Of a DNA stretch of 64,000 nucleotides, positions 55,176 to 63,773 are shown in pieces. This DNA comes from an uncultured Candidatus Cenarchaeum sp. Lineage in GTDB: Archaea; Thermoproteota; Nitrososphaeria; Nitrososphaerales; Nitrosopumilaceae. The notes beneath the pieces are model-generated. The model was not told the DNA's origin and did not search any database. It saw nothing but the letters and a program-made list of their open reading frames with translations. Where the stretch lies: positions 1,100,161 to 1,164,160 of the forward strand of contig OY282369.1 in NCBI GenBank assembly GCA_958295735.1. Direction: 5' to 3'. The translations under genes were made by a program, and so were the position numbers. Numbering within the stretch: the stretch's first letter is position 1; every line of letters begins with the position of its first letter.

Positions 55176-56074
55176 GTATGGTCACACAGATCAGGTACGA
55201 GGTCAGCACTCCTCCCTCTCCCCCCCCCCCCCCGCGCGGGCGCGGCTCGGGGGCTCGGGGCTCCGCCTAGATCAGCTTCGCCACTTCCGCGGTCGCGCCC
55301 TTGCCGTGCGCCCTCCAGGTCAGGACGCGCGCCACGAAGCTGGACATGCGCCTCATGGCCACGGGGCCTCCCTTGATCTACCCGCTTGTATCGCGGAACA
55401 CCACGGCATACCGCAGGGCGCGCCCCGGGGAGTCGTTGGTCGGCTCCACCTCCGGGTATTCCGCGAACGTGAACGGGGCCGACGTGAACATCCCGATCCC
55501 GGCCGCCAACTTTTCCAGCCGCTCGTCGCCCAATCCCGCGTACCGGTCCAGCACTCCCCACGGCATCACTTCCATGGCCCGGCGTAGCCGCGCCGACGGT
55601 GCCCCCTCGTCGCGCGGCCGCAGGGCCTCCGCGTACGCGCGCGACGGGCCCCCGCGCGGGAGGCGCGAGTCAGGATGCGCCCCGTCCGCGTCCGCGGCGA
55701 GCCCGGGGCCGCGCGGCTCGCGCGCCCGGCAGGCCTGGCGCTTGCCGCCCGGATCGAGCGCCTCGCGCGGACGGTGGCCGTCCGGGGCCGCGCATCCCCC
55801 GTACCCGTCCGCGTGCGCGCCGATCACCCTGCTACCACTGCTCCTGCCGTGCACGACGAACTGGTTGAGGCCCGACTGGACGGCGCGGATCCTGCCCCGA
55901 ATCCCGCCCGGCGACGTGCCCGACTCGCCTACTCCCGCCGCCGGCGAGCCGATTTCTTTCATCACGCCATTCGTCGTCGATTCCAAGGCGTCCCCGACCC
56001 GCGTGAGCACGTCGATCGCCGCGGATTTGGCCATGCCGCGGCCGAACAGCGAGTCCGCGGCCCTCGCGACTCCG

Positions 56075-58079
56075 GCGCCAGAAGATGAAAATGTGCTCCC
56101 GTTTCGGGCCGGGCCGGGCGGCCAAAACGGCCGGGATTTGCCGGGCACGCGGATCGGTCCCAGCCTCGCCGGCGGCCGACGGGCGGCGCCGCGATCCGCC
56201 GGCGCGTTCCGCGGCAGCGGCCGGCCGGAGCGCCGGTTTTTGCCGCCGGGAGCGCGCCAGGCGCCCCGCGCGGGCCGGCCGCGCGCCCGCCGCCCGGCCG
56301 CGCCAGGGCCGGCGCGGCGCGGCACGCGGGAAGGGCGGGCCCCGCCAGGGGCCGGGACGGCATCGGGGGACGGTGATGCTGCCCGCGCCGCCTCGGCGCC
56401 GGGAGTCGGAAGCGTCCTACGTTATGCACTGCAGGTAGTATTCCCGCTCGGCCTTGTCCGTTTTTATGATCTCCAGCGCGAGGCCGAGCATCAGCGCCAT
56501 GAACACGGACAGCGTCACGCGCCTCCGCGCGGGCCGGCCCCCGGATTCCGCCGCATCCGCGCCGGCGGCGCGGTTGGACATGTACCACGCGTTGCAGTTG
56601 ATCATGGCAAAGTACATCAGGAACGTCCTGATGGACTGGTTCTTGCTGGTCGTCATGGGGCGGATCTGCTTGATCGACTTGTAGGCGTTCTCTATCTTCC
56701 AGCGCTGCGCGTACGCGTCCGGCACGTCGCCCATCGTCCGCTCGATCGCGTCCGGCGCGACGTTGGTGGCGAACGTGAGGTGCCGCAGCCTCTTCCTGCC
56801 TTTTACCGTGCGCATGCGCTTCTCTATGACCAGCCAGAAGGTGAACTGCTTCCCGCCGTCGGACTTCATCGTGTACGCTGACGCCCTGCCCCGCTTCCCG
56901 CGCTTGTATTCCTCCAGGGCCCTCTTGATGCCAGTCGTCATCCTGGCCGGCACGAGGAACTTCTCCCCCGCGGCGTCGAACGCGGACATCATGGCGACCG
57001 TGCAGAACTCGCGATCCGCGAGGAACAACTTCGGCTTGAGCCCTATCCGGCGCAGTTCGGCGAGCATTTCCCCAACGTAGTCGGCCCTTTTCACCCCGTC
57101 GCGCACGCGGATGGCCCCGACGTGCAGCGCGTGCGGCGCGCCCGCGATGCACGCCGTCAGGTACGCGTCGAACTTCGTGGCGCCCCCCTTCGGCTTGCCG
57201 CTCACCGTCCAGCCGCCGCCGTCCTTGCCGGTGAACGGGTGCAGGTGGAAGTCGATCGCGACCACGGCGCACGCGCGGACGAGCTTGTTCTCGATCAAGA
57301 ACTTGACGGTGCGGGCCAACGCTTCCCGGCAGCATTTTTCCACCACGTCGTGCGGCATTTTCCCCAGCATGCCCAGCAGCCACTGCCCCGTCGGGATCCT
57401 CACGCCATCGTTGTTCACCTTCATGGCCTTCAGCGCCGCGTGGGCCGACGCCCCCTTTTCGCACATGAACACCAGCGCCGCGATCAGGACGTGGTCGTCG
57501 TACAGCGCGTTGTGCCTGGTCGACAGGGGGATCGGTAGCGCCGCGATCAGCGCCCGCAAAACGTTAAATGCCTTCCCGGAGATGGCAGGTTGGAGCTTCG
57601 GCCCGCCATTGTCTCGAAACATACTGGCGGGTCGAGGCTTCGCCTATTAACCGCCGTTGTCAAGGGGATCGATCCATTCGCTCAACAAGTCTAGGCCGTT
57701 TCGGCCCCTGGCGGGAGCGCGCTCCCGACGGGAGCCGGCCCCTTCCCCGCGGACCCCCCGTCCCGGCCGCGGATCGGCGCGCGGGGCTGTTTCTGGACCG
57801 TGCGGTCGGGGGAACGTCCGAACGCCCGGCAAGCCCCGACCGTTCCGGCCGCCCCCGCCCGCGGCCCGGAACCGGGGCGCGCTTCCGGCCCCGCGGCGGC
57901 TGCCCCGGAGCCGGCGGGCCGGCCCGCGGCCCGGAACCGGGGCGCGCTTCCGGCCCCGCGGCGGCTGCCACGGAGCCGGCGGGCCGGCCCGCGCCCCGGT
58001 TCCGGGGCGCGGGCCGGCCCCGCGGCGCGGATAACGACGTCAATAACGTAACAAATAGTACATTTTCATCTTCTGGCGC
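56075..58079 (-). mobile_element. ISH3-like element copy B
   Basis: Ends GCGCCAGAAGATGAAAATGT (56075) and ACATTTTCATCTTCTGGCGC (to 58079) are a perfect 20-bp inverted repeat. It contains one intact transposase gene. About 400 bp of GC-rich sequence between gene and outer end includes a duplicated unit of about 70 bp (57861-58000). Inserted into an IS66-like transposase gene. Confidence 0.85.
56417..57622 (-). CDS. ISH3-like transposase, copy B
   Basis: 401 aa, collinear with the gene at 13107-14315. First Asp in VAIDFHLHPFTGKDGG, second in LFLADREFCTVAMM, Glu in YAQRWKIENAYKSIKQIRP; the C-terminus ends EYYLQCIT. No stops or shifts. Complete with both ends of its element, so it may be mobile. 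The moderate divergence from copy A shows they are not recent duplicates. Confidence 0.82.
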   Translation of the reverse strand: MFRDNGGPKLQPAISGKAFNVLRALIAALPIPLSTRHNALYDDHVLIAALVFMCEKGASAHAALKAMKVNNDGVRIPTGQWLLGMLGKMPHDVVEKCCREALARTVKFLIENKLVRACAVVAIDFHLHPFTGKDGGGWTVSGKPKGGATKFDAYLTACIAGAPHALHVGAIRVRDGVKRADYVGEMLAELRRIGLKPKLFLADREFCTVAMMSAFDAAGEKFLVPARMTTGIKRALEEYKRGKRGRASAYTMKSDGGKQFTFWLVIEKRMRTVKGRKRLRHLTFATNVAPDAIERTMGDVPDAYAQRWKIENAYKSIKQIRPMTTSKNQSIRTFLMYFAMINCNAWYMSNRAAGADAAESGGRPARRRVTLSVFMALMLGLALEIIKTDKAEREYYLQCIT

Positions 58080-58875
58080 GCGGCACCCGCTGCAAGCGCA
58101 GCTACGCCACGGCGCCCACCAGTTCCTGCCGAACGAGCCCCGCCTCGGCAGGCCGCTCTCCGCCCCGGGCGTCTTGGCGCACTTTCGGCACTGCGCCGTG
58201 CCGGTGTCGTGGAGCGCCCTGCAAGCCTTGACGTGTGGTATGTCCGTGATGTACTTGGTCTTGGCGCCGCCCGGCGCCGCGGGCGGCCGCCCCCGTACTC
58301 GTGGCGCTCGGCGCGCGCCGGGTCGCGCTTCCGCGTCGTTCTCTTGTGGCCCTTCCTGCCTCTGGCTTCTTCCGTTCCGGCCCGTCGCCACCCTTGCTGG
58401 CAGCGGCCTTCTTCCATTACAGCGAGTCGGCCGGGGGCGGCGTGTTGGCATCCTCGTAGCGCGACATCTTTTCGGACAGCGCATCAAGCGGCTTCTTGGA
58501 GTTGTTCGCGCAGGCAAGCTCCTCGCGCTCGGATCTCAGCTCGCTTATGGTGTGGTGGGCTGCATCCAGCTCCGCCTCCAGTTCCCTGTACGTCTTGCGC
58601 CTGCTCATGCCGCAGAGTCTGCGGGTACGCATAACGGCGGCCGAATTGTACTTTTGCAAAAAATTAAAAATCGTCTGACCTCGCACGTCGAGCGCGATCG
58701 GGGACAGGAGGCAGGCAGGGTGCGGGCTGATCGCGCCTGCCTTTTGCGGGACGGCAGGCGATCTAAGCATGCCGCCCCGGAGCGTTCCGGGGAGCGTCCC
58801 ATCAAGATCTGCGCGCATCTGGAACGCGGCATTCGCAAAGAAATTGTTCGTAGGCGCCAGTACTGGTGTTGCCGC

Positions 58876-59169
58876 TCACCGGCGTGTGTTAGTGTAGCCT
58901 GATGAAGTCACGGGGCACGCTAGTCTTCCGTCGCTTTTTCTTTCGTTGTTCTCCCACTGCAGTGGTCGGAGATTGCTTAGGTCATCCGTGCCTCCCAACG
59001 CCTTGGGTTTTATGTGATCCACAGTCCATCCGTAAATTGAGTTTTTGTTGCCGTATTCGTTCCATCGCATCCACGCAACGCAGGCATCTCTTCTGATCTC
59101 TGGACCGCAACCGTGATAGAGCGAGCCTTTTTGCCAAATCAAGGCCAGTTTTTCGTCACTATACGACAC
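58876..59169 (-). CDS. Small HNH endonuclease
   Basis: 97 aa. IWQKGSLYHGCGPEIRRDACVAWMRWNEYGNKNSIYGWTVDHIKP has the W.KG...D..G opening of small HNH proteins; GWTVDHI gives the first His of the HNH, GGTDDLSNLRPLQWENNERK the Asn and following metal site. The second His position is Gln-Trp (LQW) here, as in several members. GTG 59169 is preferred over ATG 59178 because TATAAA lies exactly 25 nt above it. Stand-alone, AT-rich, between IS relics. A role in restriction or as a mobile nuclease is possible. Confidence 0.75.
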   Translation of the reverse strand: MSYSDEKLALIWQKGSLYHGCGPEIRRDACVAWMRWNEYGNKNSIYGWTVDHIKPKALGGTDDLSNLRPLQWENNERKSDGRLACPVTSSGYTNTRR

Positions 59170-59190
59170 ACAGGCCATGACGCCTAGCAG

Positions 59191-59196
59191 TATAAA
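59191..59196 (-). promoter_or_regulatory. TATA box of the HNH gene
   Basis: TTTATA on the minus strand, 25 nt upstream of GTG 59169. Confidence 0.65.
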
Positions 59197-59239
59197 AGCG
59201 TGATCTTGCGCTTGGTTTTTATCTCACAACTATCCCGGA

Positions 59240-60530
59240 CGGCGCCCGGGCTCCGCTCCTCCCCCTTCTTCTCCCCAAGTCCCCCCATCCGATCCCCCCC
59301 CCACGAGGCCATGCCGACCAGCCTGTTGCAGGGCGCCACCTTGAGGCCGACCTCCCAGACTGTTCCCCCACTGAGGCGCGCGCGCCGCTCCCGAACAGGC
59401 GCTTGACGGCCGAAAAGATGACCTCGGCCGCCCGGCGCCGGCCGTGCCTGCTGGCCGCCTTCTACGCCTCCATGCTGGCCGCCTTTTCTCCGGCGGTCAG
59501 GTCCGAGACGTACCTTGTCCCGGAGCCCGGCCGCTTCCGCCCCGCCCCGCCCCGCCCGTCGCCCTTGCCGGCCGTGGTGGCGTTCCTGCTCATCTTGATG
59601 AACGGGACGATCCCGAGCTCCCTGCACGGGGCGACGTTCTTGCGCGACGCGTACGCGCCGTCGGCGCAGGCGGCCTTTTCCGCCCCCTCCGCGGCCTCCG
59701 CGGCCTCCGCGGCCGAGACGGGCGCCTCCGGCTCCCGCTCGCGGGCCGTCCCGCCGTCGTCGGCGGCGACCGCGCGCGCCGCGGCCGCCTCCCCGGGGGC
59801 GAAGCGCACGGCCCCGGCCGCGATCGCCGCGGCCGCCTCTTCCTTCTCCCCCTCCGCCTTCGCCGCATCCATCTCCGCCGCCTTCGCCTCCCTGCCGCCC
59901 GGCGCCTCCCCGCGCGCCGCGGCCCTGTCCGGGGCCGCGACCGCCTCGGTGACTAGCGTCTCGAACACGGGCGCGTCGCCGGTCTTCTCGTCGGTCACTT
60001 TCAGCGCCAGGACGCGGTGCGTGCCCGCCCCCGCCGGCATGCGCGCCCTCGCGAACCCGCGCTTCAGCTTACACTCCTTCGTCATTTACTCCCCGCGGTC
60101 GTTCCGTTGCGGGCCTGGCGAGTCGGCGGCCATCCGCACGGCGCGCTCGTCGCCCGGCGCGCTCGTCGCCCGGCGCCACGACCGTCCCCACGCGGATGCC
60201 CGCCTTGTCACGTTGATCCTCCCGCATGTCAGGGCGTGCCTCGGCGTGCCGTCGTCGCCCGGCGCCTGCCGGGCCAGGCCCTCCGGGGCTCCGTGCGATG
60301 CGCCGGTCAGTCGCCGCATGGCCGCCGGGGCCAGGAACACGGGATCGGCGTACCGGTGCGGGGCCCCGACCTTCTTCCGGTTCATCCTCTCGGGCTCCCC
60401 GCCCTCGTTAGGATCCCTCTGCAGGACGAGCAGCCTGCCGCGCGCGACGTACTCGGATTCGGCCACGCCATGATACGGCCGGCGGGTTTTTCGCCGGCAA
60501 TGTCAACAAAAGTCGCTTTTTCGCGATCAT
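59240..60530 (-). pseudogene. IS5-like transposase with in-frame stop and frameshift
   Basis: The minus strand reads QYNDREKATFVDIAG..., MAESEYVARGRLLVLQR, MNRKKVGAPHRYADPV (IS5-like N-terminus), a TAA at 60086-60088 in the same frame, then HRVLALKVTDEKTGDAPVFETLV, a Glu/Ala-rich insertion of about 80 residues, ACADGAYASRKNVAPCRELGIVPFIKMSRNA (the D-G-A-Y-D/A-S catalytic segment), and in shifted frames AAEVIFSAVKRLFG (Glu helix) and WEVGLKVAPCNRLVGMA. A fragment of the same family lies at 2.9-3.3 kb. Confidence 0.7.
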
Positions 60531-60584
60531 TGTATTGAACTGGGTCGGGTTTCAGGCGTGATTATGGGATAGACTACACGGCGG

Positions 60585-60674
60585 CGCAGACTCGGGTCCG
60601 TTGTGATCTAGGTGTGGGATTGGGGAGTGGTTTGCCATTGCCGGGCGTGGTTTCGGTTTGGACCCGAGCGTGCG
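60585..60674. mobile_element. M1 palindromic 90-bp element, copy d
   Basis: Arms CGCAGACTCGGGTCC and GGACCCGAGCGTGCG; interior TTGTGATCTAGG...GGTTTCGGTT as in the other copies. The arm core differs from copies a and c on both sides in a matching way. It lies about 17 nt from an ATTATGG box that would serve the IS5-like transposase. The flanking 10-mers match poorly (5 of 10). Confidence 0.65.
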
Positions 60675-60879
60675 CGGGCGGCTGGCGCGGGAGACGCGGG
60701 CGGGCGGAAGGAAAACAGACGGCCGGGGAAGGTCCCGCACAGGCCGAGATCGACTCCTCCGCCTCGGCCGGGCGCTTCCGCGCGCGGGCCGGCGCGGAGG
60801 CCGGGAAGGGCGCGGGTCGGAACGGGCGCCGGCGCCCGCAGGCGCCCCCGGAAGGTGCGCCAGATGTTGAAAATGCGCC

Positions 60880-61420
60880 TGGTCACGCACTGGTGGTGGC
60901 AGCCCCGCTTGCCCACGCCAGTCCTGGCGATCTCCGGCGCAAGCCAGGCCATCGGCGGCACGGATGCGGCCACGGCGTGCGCCTCCGCGCCGCCGGCCAC
61001 CGCCGCGTAGCCCTCCGCCGCCCTTTCTTCCGCGAGCCGCTTGGGGCGCTCCCCGGACTCTTGCTTTCCCCGAGGCCGCGCCAAGCCGCACGACTCGCCC
61101 CGCGGCGAGATCCGCCTTCAGTTGCCTGCGCTGGGCCCCGCCCGGGTGGCATTTCCGCCCGCGCCCCTCGCGCCCGCGCCCCTCGCGTGTGCCTTCTTCC
61201 TGCGTGCGCACCACCCGGTTGAACGTGGCGGTCTGGCTCCGCTCGGGGGTTCCCCCGATCTCCGTTGCCGCCGTGCCCCCCTTCCTGCGTGCGTACGTGG
61301 GCAGCCTGTCGCGCGCCGCGTGGTCCGTTTCTTTTTTTCGGCATCATTCCCCGTATGCCGCGCCCGAATTGGGCAGGAGCTCCTATCCCGCCTTCGCTTT
61401 TCTTGCCATGAGCATGCGAG
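60880..61420 (-). pseudogene. Composite relic: IS630-like N-terminus and ISH3-like C-terminus
   Basis: The minus strand at about 61080-61400 reads RDRLPTYARRKGGT...RVVRTQEEGTREGRG...GRKCHPGGAQ, matching the IS630-like transposase N-terminus (YDRLSAYMQRKEGKT..., VRAQEEG, GRKCRLDGAQ). At about 60890-60950 it ends EIARTGVGKRGCHHQCVT, matching the ISH3-like C-terminus (EIIRTDMGKRGYYLQCVT). The parts between are lost. Confidence 0.6.
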
Positions 61421-61536
61421 ACCGGGGGCTAGCCCGCACGGCGCTTGAAAAATATTGGCCGGCCGCTTCGCCTTTCTTGTGCGCGCGCTACGGCACATGT
61501 CTGTTTTAGAATCCGCGCCCAAAAATACCGGTTTTT

Positions 61537-63237
61537 TTAGGCAATCTTCCAGATGCATTTTGCTTTTGCCGCAAAATCTTGTTGCCTGCTTCGTATCTGC
61601 TCATCATTCCACTCGTGCGTGCGCGGCAGTTCTTTTGTCATGCCAACTGACGACTTGCTGTAGAACCGTTCCCATTTTTCCGAATATGGTTTTTTCCCGT
61701 CGTCGTTGCTTATGTTTTCCATCAGGGTGATGTTGCCCAGCCTGGAATGCCATTGCTCAACGTATGATTTGAAATCCTCGTCTTTTTTCTTAATGGACTC
61801 AACCCATTCTGTCCCCTGTATGTTTTTGGGAATTATGTACTCGACGAATGCCTGGTCGGCGTGAGGCACGCCGTGAAGCCGCTTAAGGACATACGTGGCA
61901 ATTTTCTTGCTCAGTCTGGCTTTTGCAAAGGCGCGTTCAAATTCGTCATCCGTGGGATACATGTTAAGATCCAAAAAGTGGCGTTTTTTGACATCGCCCA
62001 GGTTTTCCCCGCCCCGCAGATCCTTTGCAACGGCCACCATCATCGTTTCGAGTTTGGTCGTATGCTTACCACATATGGTTTTGTAGCGAAAGAAGAAGTT
62101 AACGCACGTTTCTGCAAGTTCGGCAAAATCGTCCGCGCTCAATCTGTCCCTGCCGGCCATCAGAGCAACATAGCAGATCTTGCTGTTCAAGATCTTCAGG
62201 GTTTTGAGGCTAGTGACAACCCGATCGTCACCCCATTCTTCCCCCTCGGGATTTACGATTTGGGAGTAAATCGCGGCGTATCTGCTCATTTTGTCCACGA
62301 GTTCTTTTACGCCGCCGGGTGTTGAAACGGTGCCGCTTATCTCGCTGTAGATGTCGCCGCTGCCGATTTTTTTGCGGTTTGCCAGCCAGAAATAGCGCAG
62401 AAACTCGTCTATTTTGATTTTGTCGTGGTTGTCCGGGCTGTCGAGGCTATCCATTATGCCCACCCACGCGTCAAACACACACCCCTGCAGCCTTTCGTCG
62501 TCGGCGCATTTCTCCATGAGGTAGTTTTTTACCAGATCGCCCTCGGACAGCTCCAGTCCGCGATCATTCAGAGTCTCGAATATCCTGTACGCGTCGTTGT
62601 TGGACGAAACGATTACTACTATGACTTTAAAGTTTTTGACGAAGCGATCTCCCAGGCTGATAAGATCGGTGCGGCTTGAATGTTCCTCCGCTAGCGCCTT
62701 GTGGATTATCTTGTAGGCGTTAAAGAGCCCCACGTTTGCCACTTTTACGTCCCCTTCCTCCGCGCGGTTCTTTTCGTCCGGTTTTCCGGCCTTCATGACG
62801 TTGTTCTTGAAAAATTCGCGGTTTCGATCACTTGGTATGATCCTGTCAAAGAACTGCTCGGATTCAAGATCCTTCTCCTGCACGTACCTCCTAAACTCGT
62901 CTGCCGCTTCCACCTCGTTCATGCCGAACAGCATGTCGCGAATCACGGCAATCAGGATTGCCGAAGTGATGAGCCTTTGCTGGCCGTCTACAATCTTGAA
63001 TATGTCCTCAGAGTCGTCGCTGTTGGGCTCCCGCACGAACACCATGGCGCCGAAAAAATACGGCTTCTTTTTGGGCCTGTTCGAACCTACGAGCCCGGAT
63101 ATGTCGGTGACGAAATCGTTCACCTGCTCCTTCGTCCAAGAATACTCGCGCTGGTAGGCCGGTACTTTGTATTTGTTGCCGCCCGAAAAAAGTTCGTGTA
63201 TCGACATCAAACTGGAGGTCAGCTCGCGGTCTGTCAT
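61537..63237 (-). CDS. DUF262/DUF1524 (GmrSD-like) nuclease with altered HNH
   Basis: 566 aa. N-terminal DUF262: VPAYQREYSWTKEQ (25-38) and IVDGQQRL (82-89), the nucleotide-binding site; NDRGLELSEGDLVKNYL follows. C-terminal DUF1524: VEYIIPKN at 465-472 where the family has E-H-I-x-P, then RLGNITLME (GN-T/I-TLL), EKW..FYSKS and the basic end KAKCIWKI. GmrSD-type enzymes restrict modified phage DNA using NTP; here the first HNH His is Tyr 467, so cleavage may be lost or altered. ATG 63237 is about 26 nt below TTTTTAAA; the frame to 63270 is not used. M1 copy a lies 18 nt further up. AT-rich, single gene. Confidence 0.85.
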   Translation of the reverse strand: MTDRELTSSLMSIHELFSGGNKYKVPAYQREYSWTKEQVNDFVTDISGLVGSNRPKKKPYFFGAMVFVREPNSDDSEDIFKIVDGQQRLITSAILIAVIRDMLFGMNEVEAADEFRRYVQEKDLESEQFFDRIIPSDRNREFFKNNVMKAGKPDEKNRAEEGDVKVANVGLFNAYKIIHKALAEEHSSRTDLISLGDRFVKNFKVIVVIVSSNNDAYRIFETLNDRGLELSEGDLVKNYLMEKCADDERLQGCVFDAWVGIMDSLDSPDNHDKIKIDEFLRYFWLANRKKIGSGDIYSEISGTVSTPGGVKELVDKMSRYAAIYSQIVNPEGEEWGDDRVVTSLKTLKILNSKICYVALMAGRDRLSADDFAELAETCVNFFFRYKTICGKHTTKLETMMVAVAKDLRGGENLGDVKKRHFLDLNMYPTDDEFERAFAKARLSKKIATYVLKRLHGVPHADQAFVEYIIPKNIQGTEWVESIKKKDEDFKSYVEQWHSRLGNITLMENISNDDGKKPYSEKWERFYSKSSVGMTKELPRTHEWNDEQIRSRQQDFAAKAKCIWKIA

Positions 63238-63258
63238 GCAAAGATGGATACTAGGCCA

Positions 63259-63266
63259 TTTAAAAA
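63259..63266 (-). promoter_or_regulatory. TATA box of the DUF262 gene
   Basis: TTTTTAAA on the minus strand, about 26 nt upstream of ATG 63237. Confidence 0.7.
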
Positions 63267-63284
63267 TCATTCGCGCCTATCAGG

Positions 63285-63374
63285 TGTAGACTTACGTCCA
63301 TCGTGATCTAGGCGTGAGATCGCGAGGTGGCTTGCCGCTGCTAGGCGCGGCTTCGGTTTGGACGTAAGTCTACA
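63285..63374. mobile_element. M1 palindromic 90-bp element, copy a (perfect arms)
   Basis: Arms TGTAGACTTACGTCCA and TGGACGTAAGTCTACA are perfect inverses; including flanking GG/CC the palindrome is 18 bp per arm (63283-63376). Interior CGTGATCTAGGCGTGAG...GGCGCGGCTTCGG. No clear target duplication (4 of 10). A sequence like the ISH3-type end (GGCGCAGAAGTGA) begins near 63386. Confidence 0.75.
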
Positions 63375-63746
63375 CCGATACAGTTGGCGCAGAAGTGACG
63401 GCAACCGCCTCCGAAGGCGGCCGTAAAGCTCAAGGGACAGGCGTCTGCACTCTCCTCCCCCCCTCGCCCAACGCGCCCTGGAACCGTCCCGGTCGGCCCG
63501 CGCGCGGCGCGATTCTGGCGGCATGCGGGGAATCGTTCGGCGCGCGCCTGCCCCCGCCGCCAGCAGATCCGGCGCCCGGCGCGGGTCGCGCTCTGCCCAG
63601 GCGCTAGCAGGGCCCGTCGCGGCGGCCGCTCGGCCGCCGTTGCCAAAGCCGCCTGCCGCGCGAACCGACGGCTGCGCGGGCTTGGAGCCGCTTTTGGGCG
63701 CGGCGGGGCCGCGGGCACGGGCAGATGCGTGCTGGCCAAACAAACA
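63375..63746. other. GC-rich stretch, no gene recognised
   Basis: Possible eroded element end at about 63386; otherwise very GC-rich with no frame showing coding character. It lies between the divergent DUF262 gene and the gene starting at 63774. Confidence 0.35.
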
Positions 63747-63754
63747 GATATTTG
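63747..63754 (+). promoter_or_regulatory. TATA-like box of the last gene
   Basis: GATATTTG, about 24 nt upstream of ATG 63774. Confidence 0.5.
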
Positions 63755-63773
63755 TCTGGCTGGCTGATTGGGG

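Larger units (their letters stand above)
55197..58685 (-). mobile_element. IS66-like element split by an ISH3-like insertion
   Basis: Ends TACGAGGTCAGCACTCC (55197) and TGACCTCGCA (to 58685) are the M2-type arms, so this is probably the parent family of M2. Minus-strand remains: N-terminal part 58640-58080 (SRRKTYRELEAELD, KMSRYEDANTPPPADSL, RKGHKRTTRKRD, Cys pairs CRALHDTGTAQCRKC) and C-terminal part about 56068-55230 (DVLTRVGDALESTTNGVMKEIG, AEYPEVEPTNDSPGRALRYAVVF, IKGGPVAMRRMSSFVARVLTWRAHGK). Stops and frameshifts are present. The ISH3-like copy B fills 56075-58079. A 14-base C run lies at about 55218-55231. Confidence 0.65.

Noticed and set aside
55218-55231. Run of 14 C as a regulatory or phase-variable tract
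   Set aside because: It lies in dead IS sequence about 70 nt upstream of csb1 and beyond the TATA box; no reading frame would be switched.
48027-56000. CRISPR array next to the cas operon
   Set aside because: No regularly spaced repeats are seen on either side; the flanks are IS relics.
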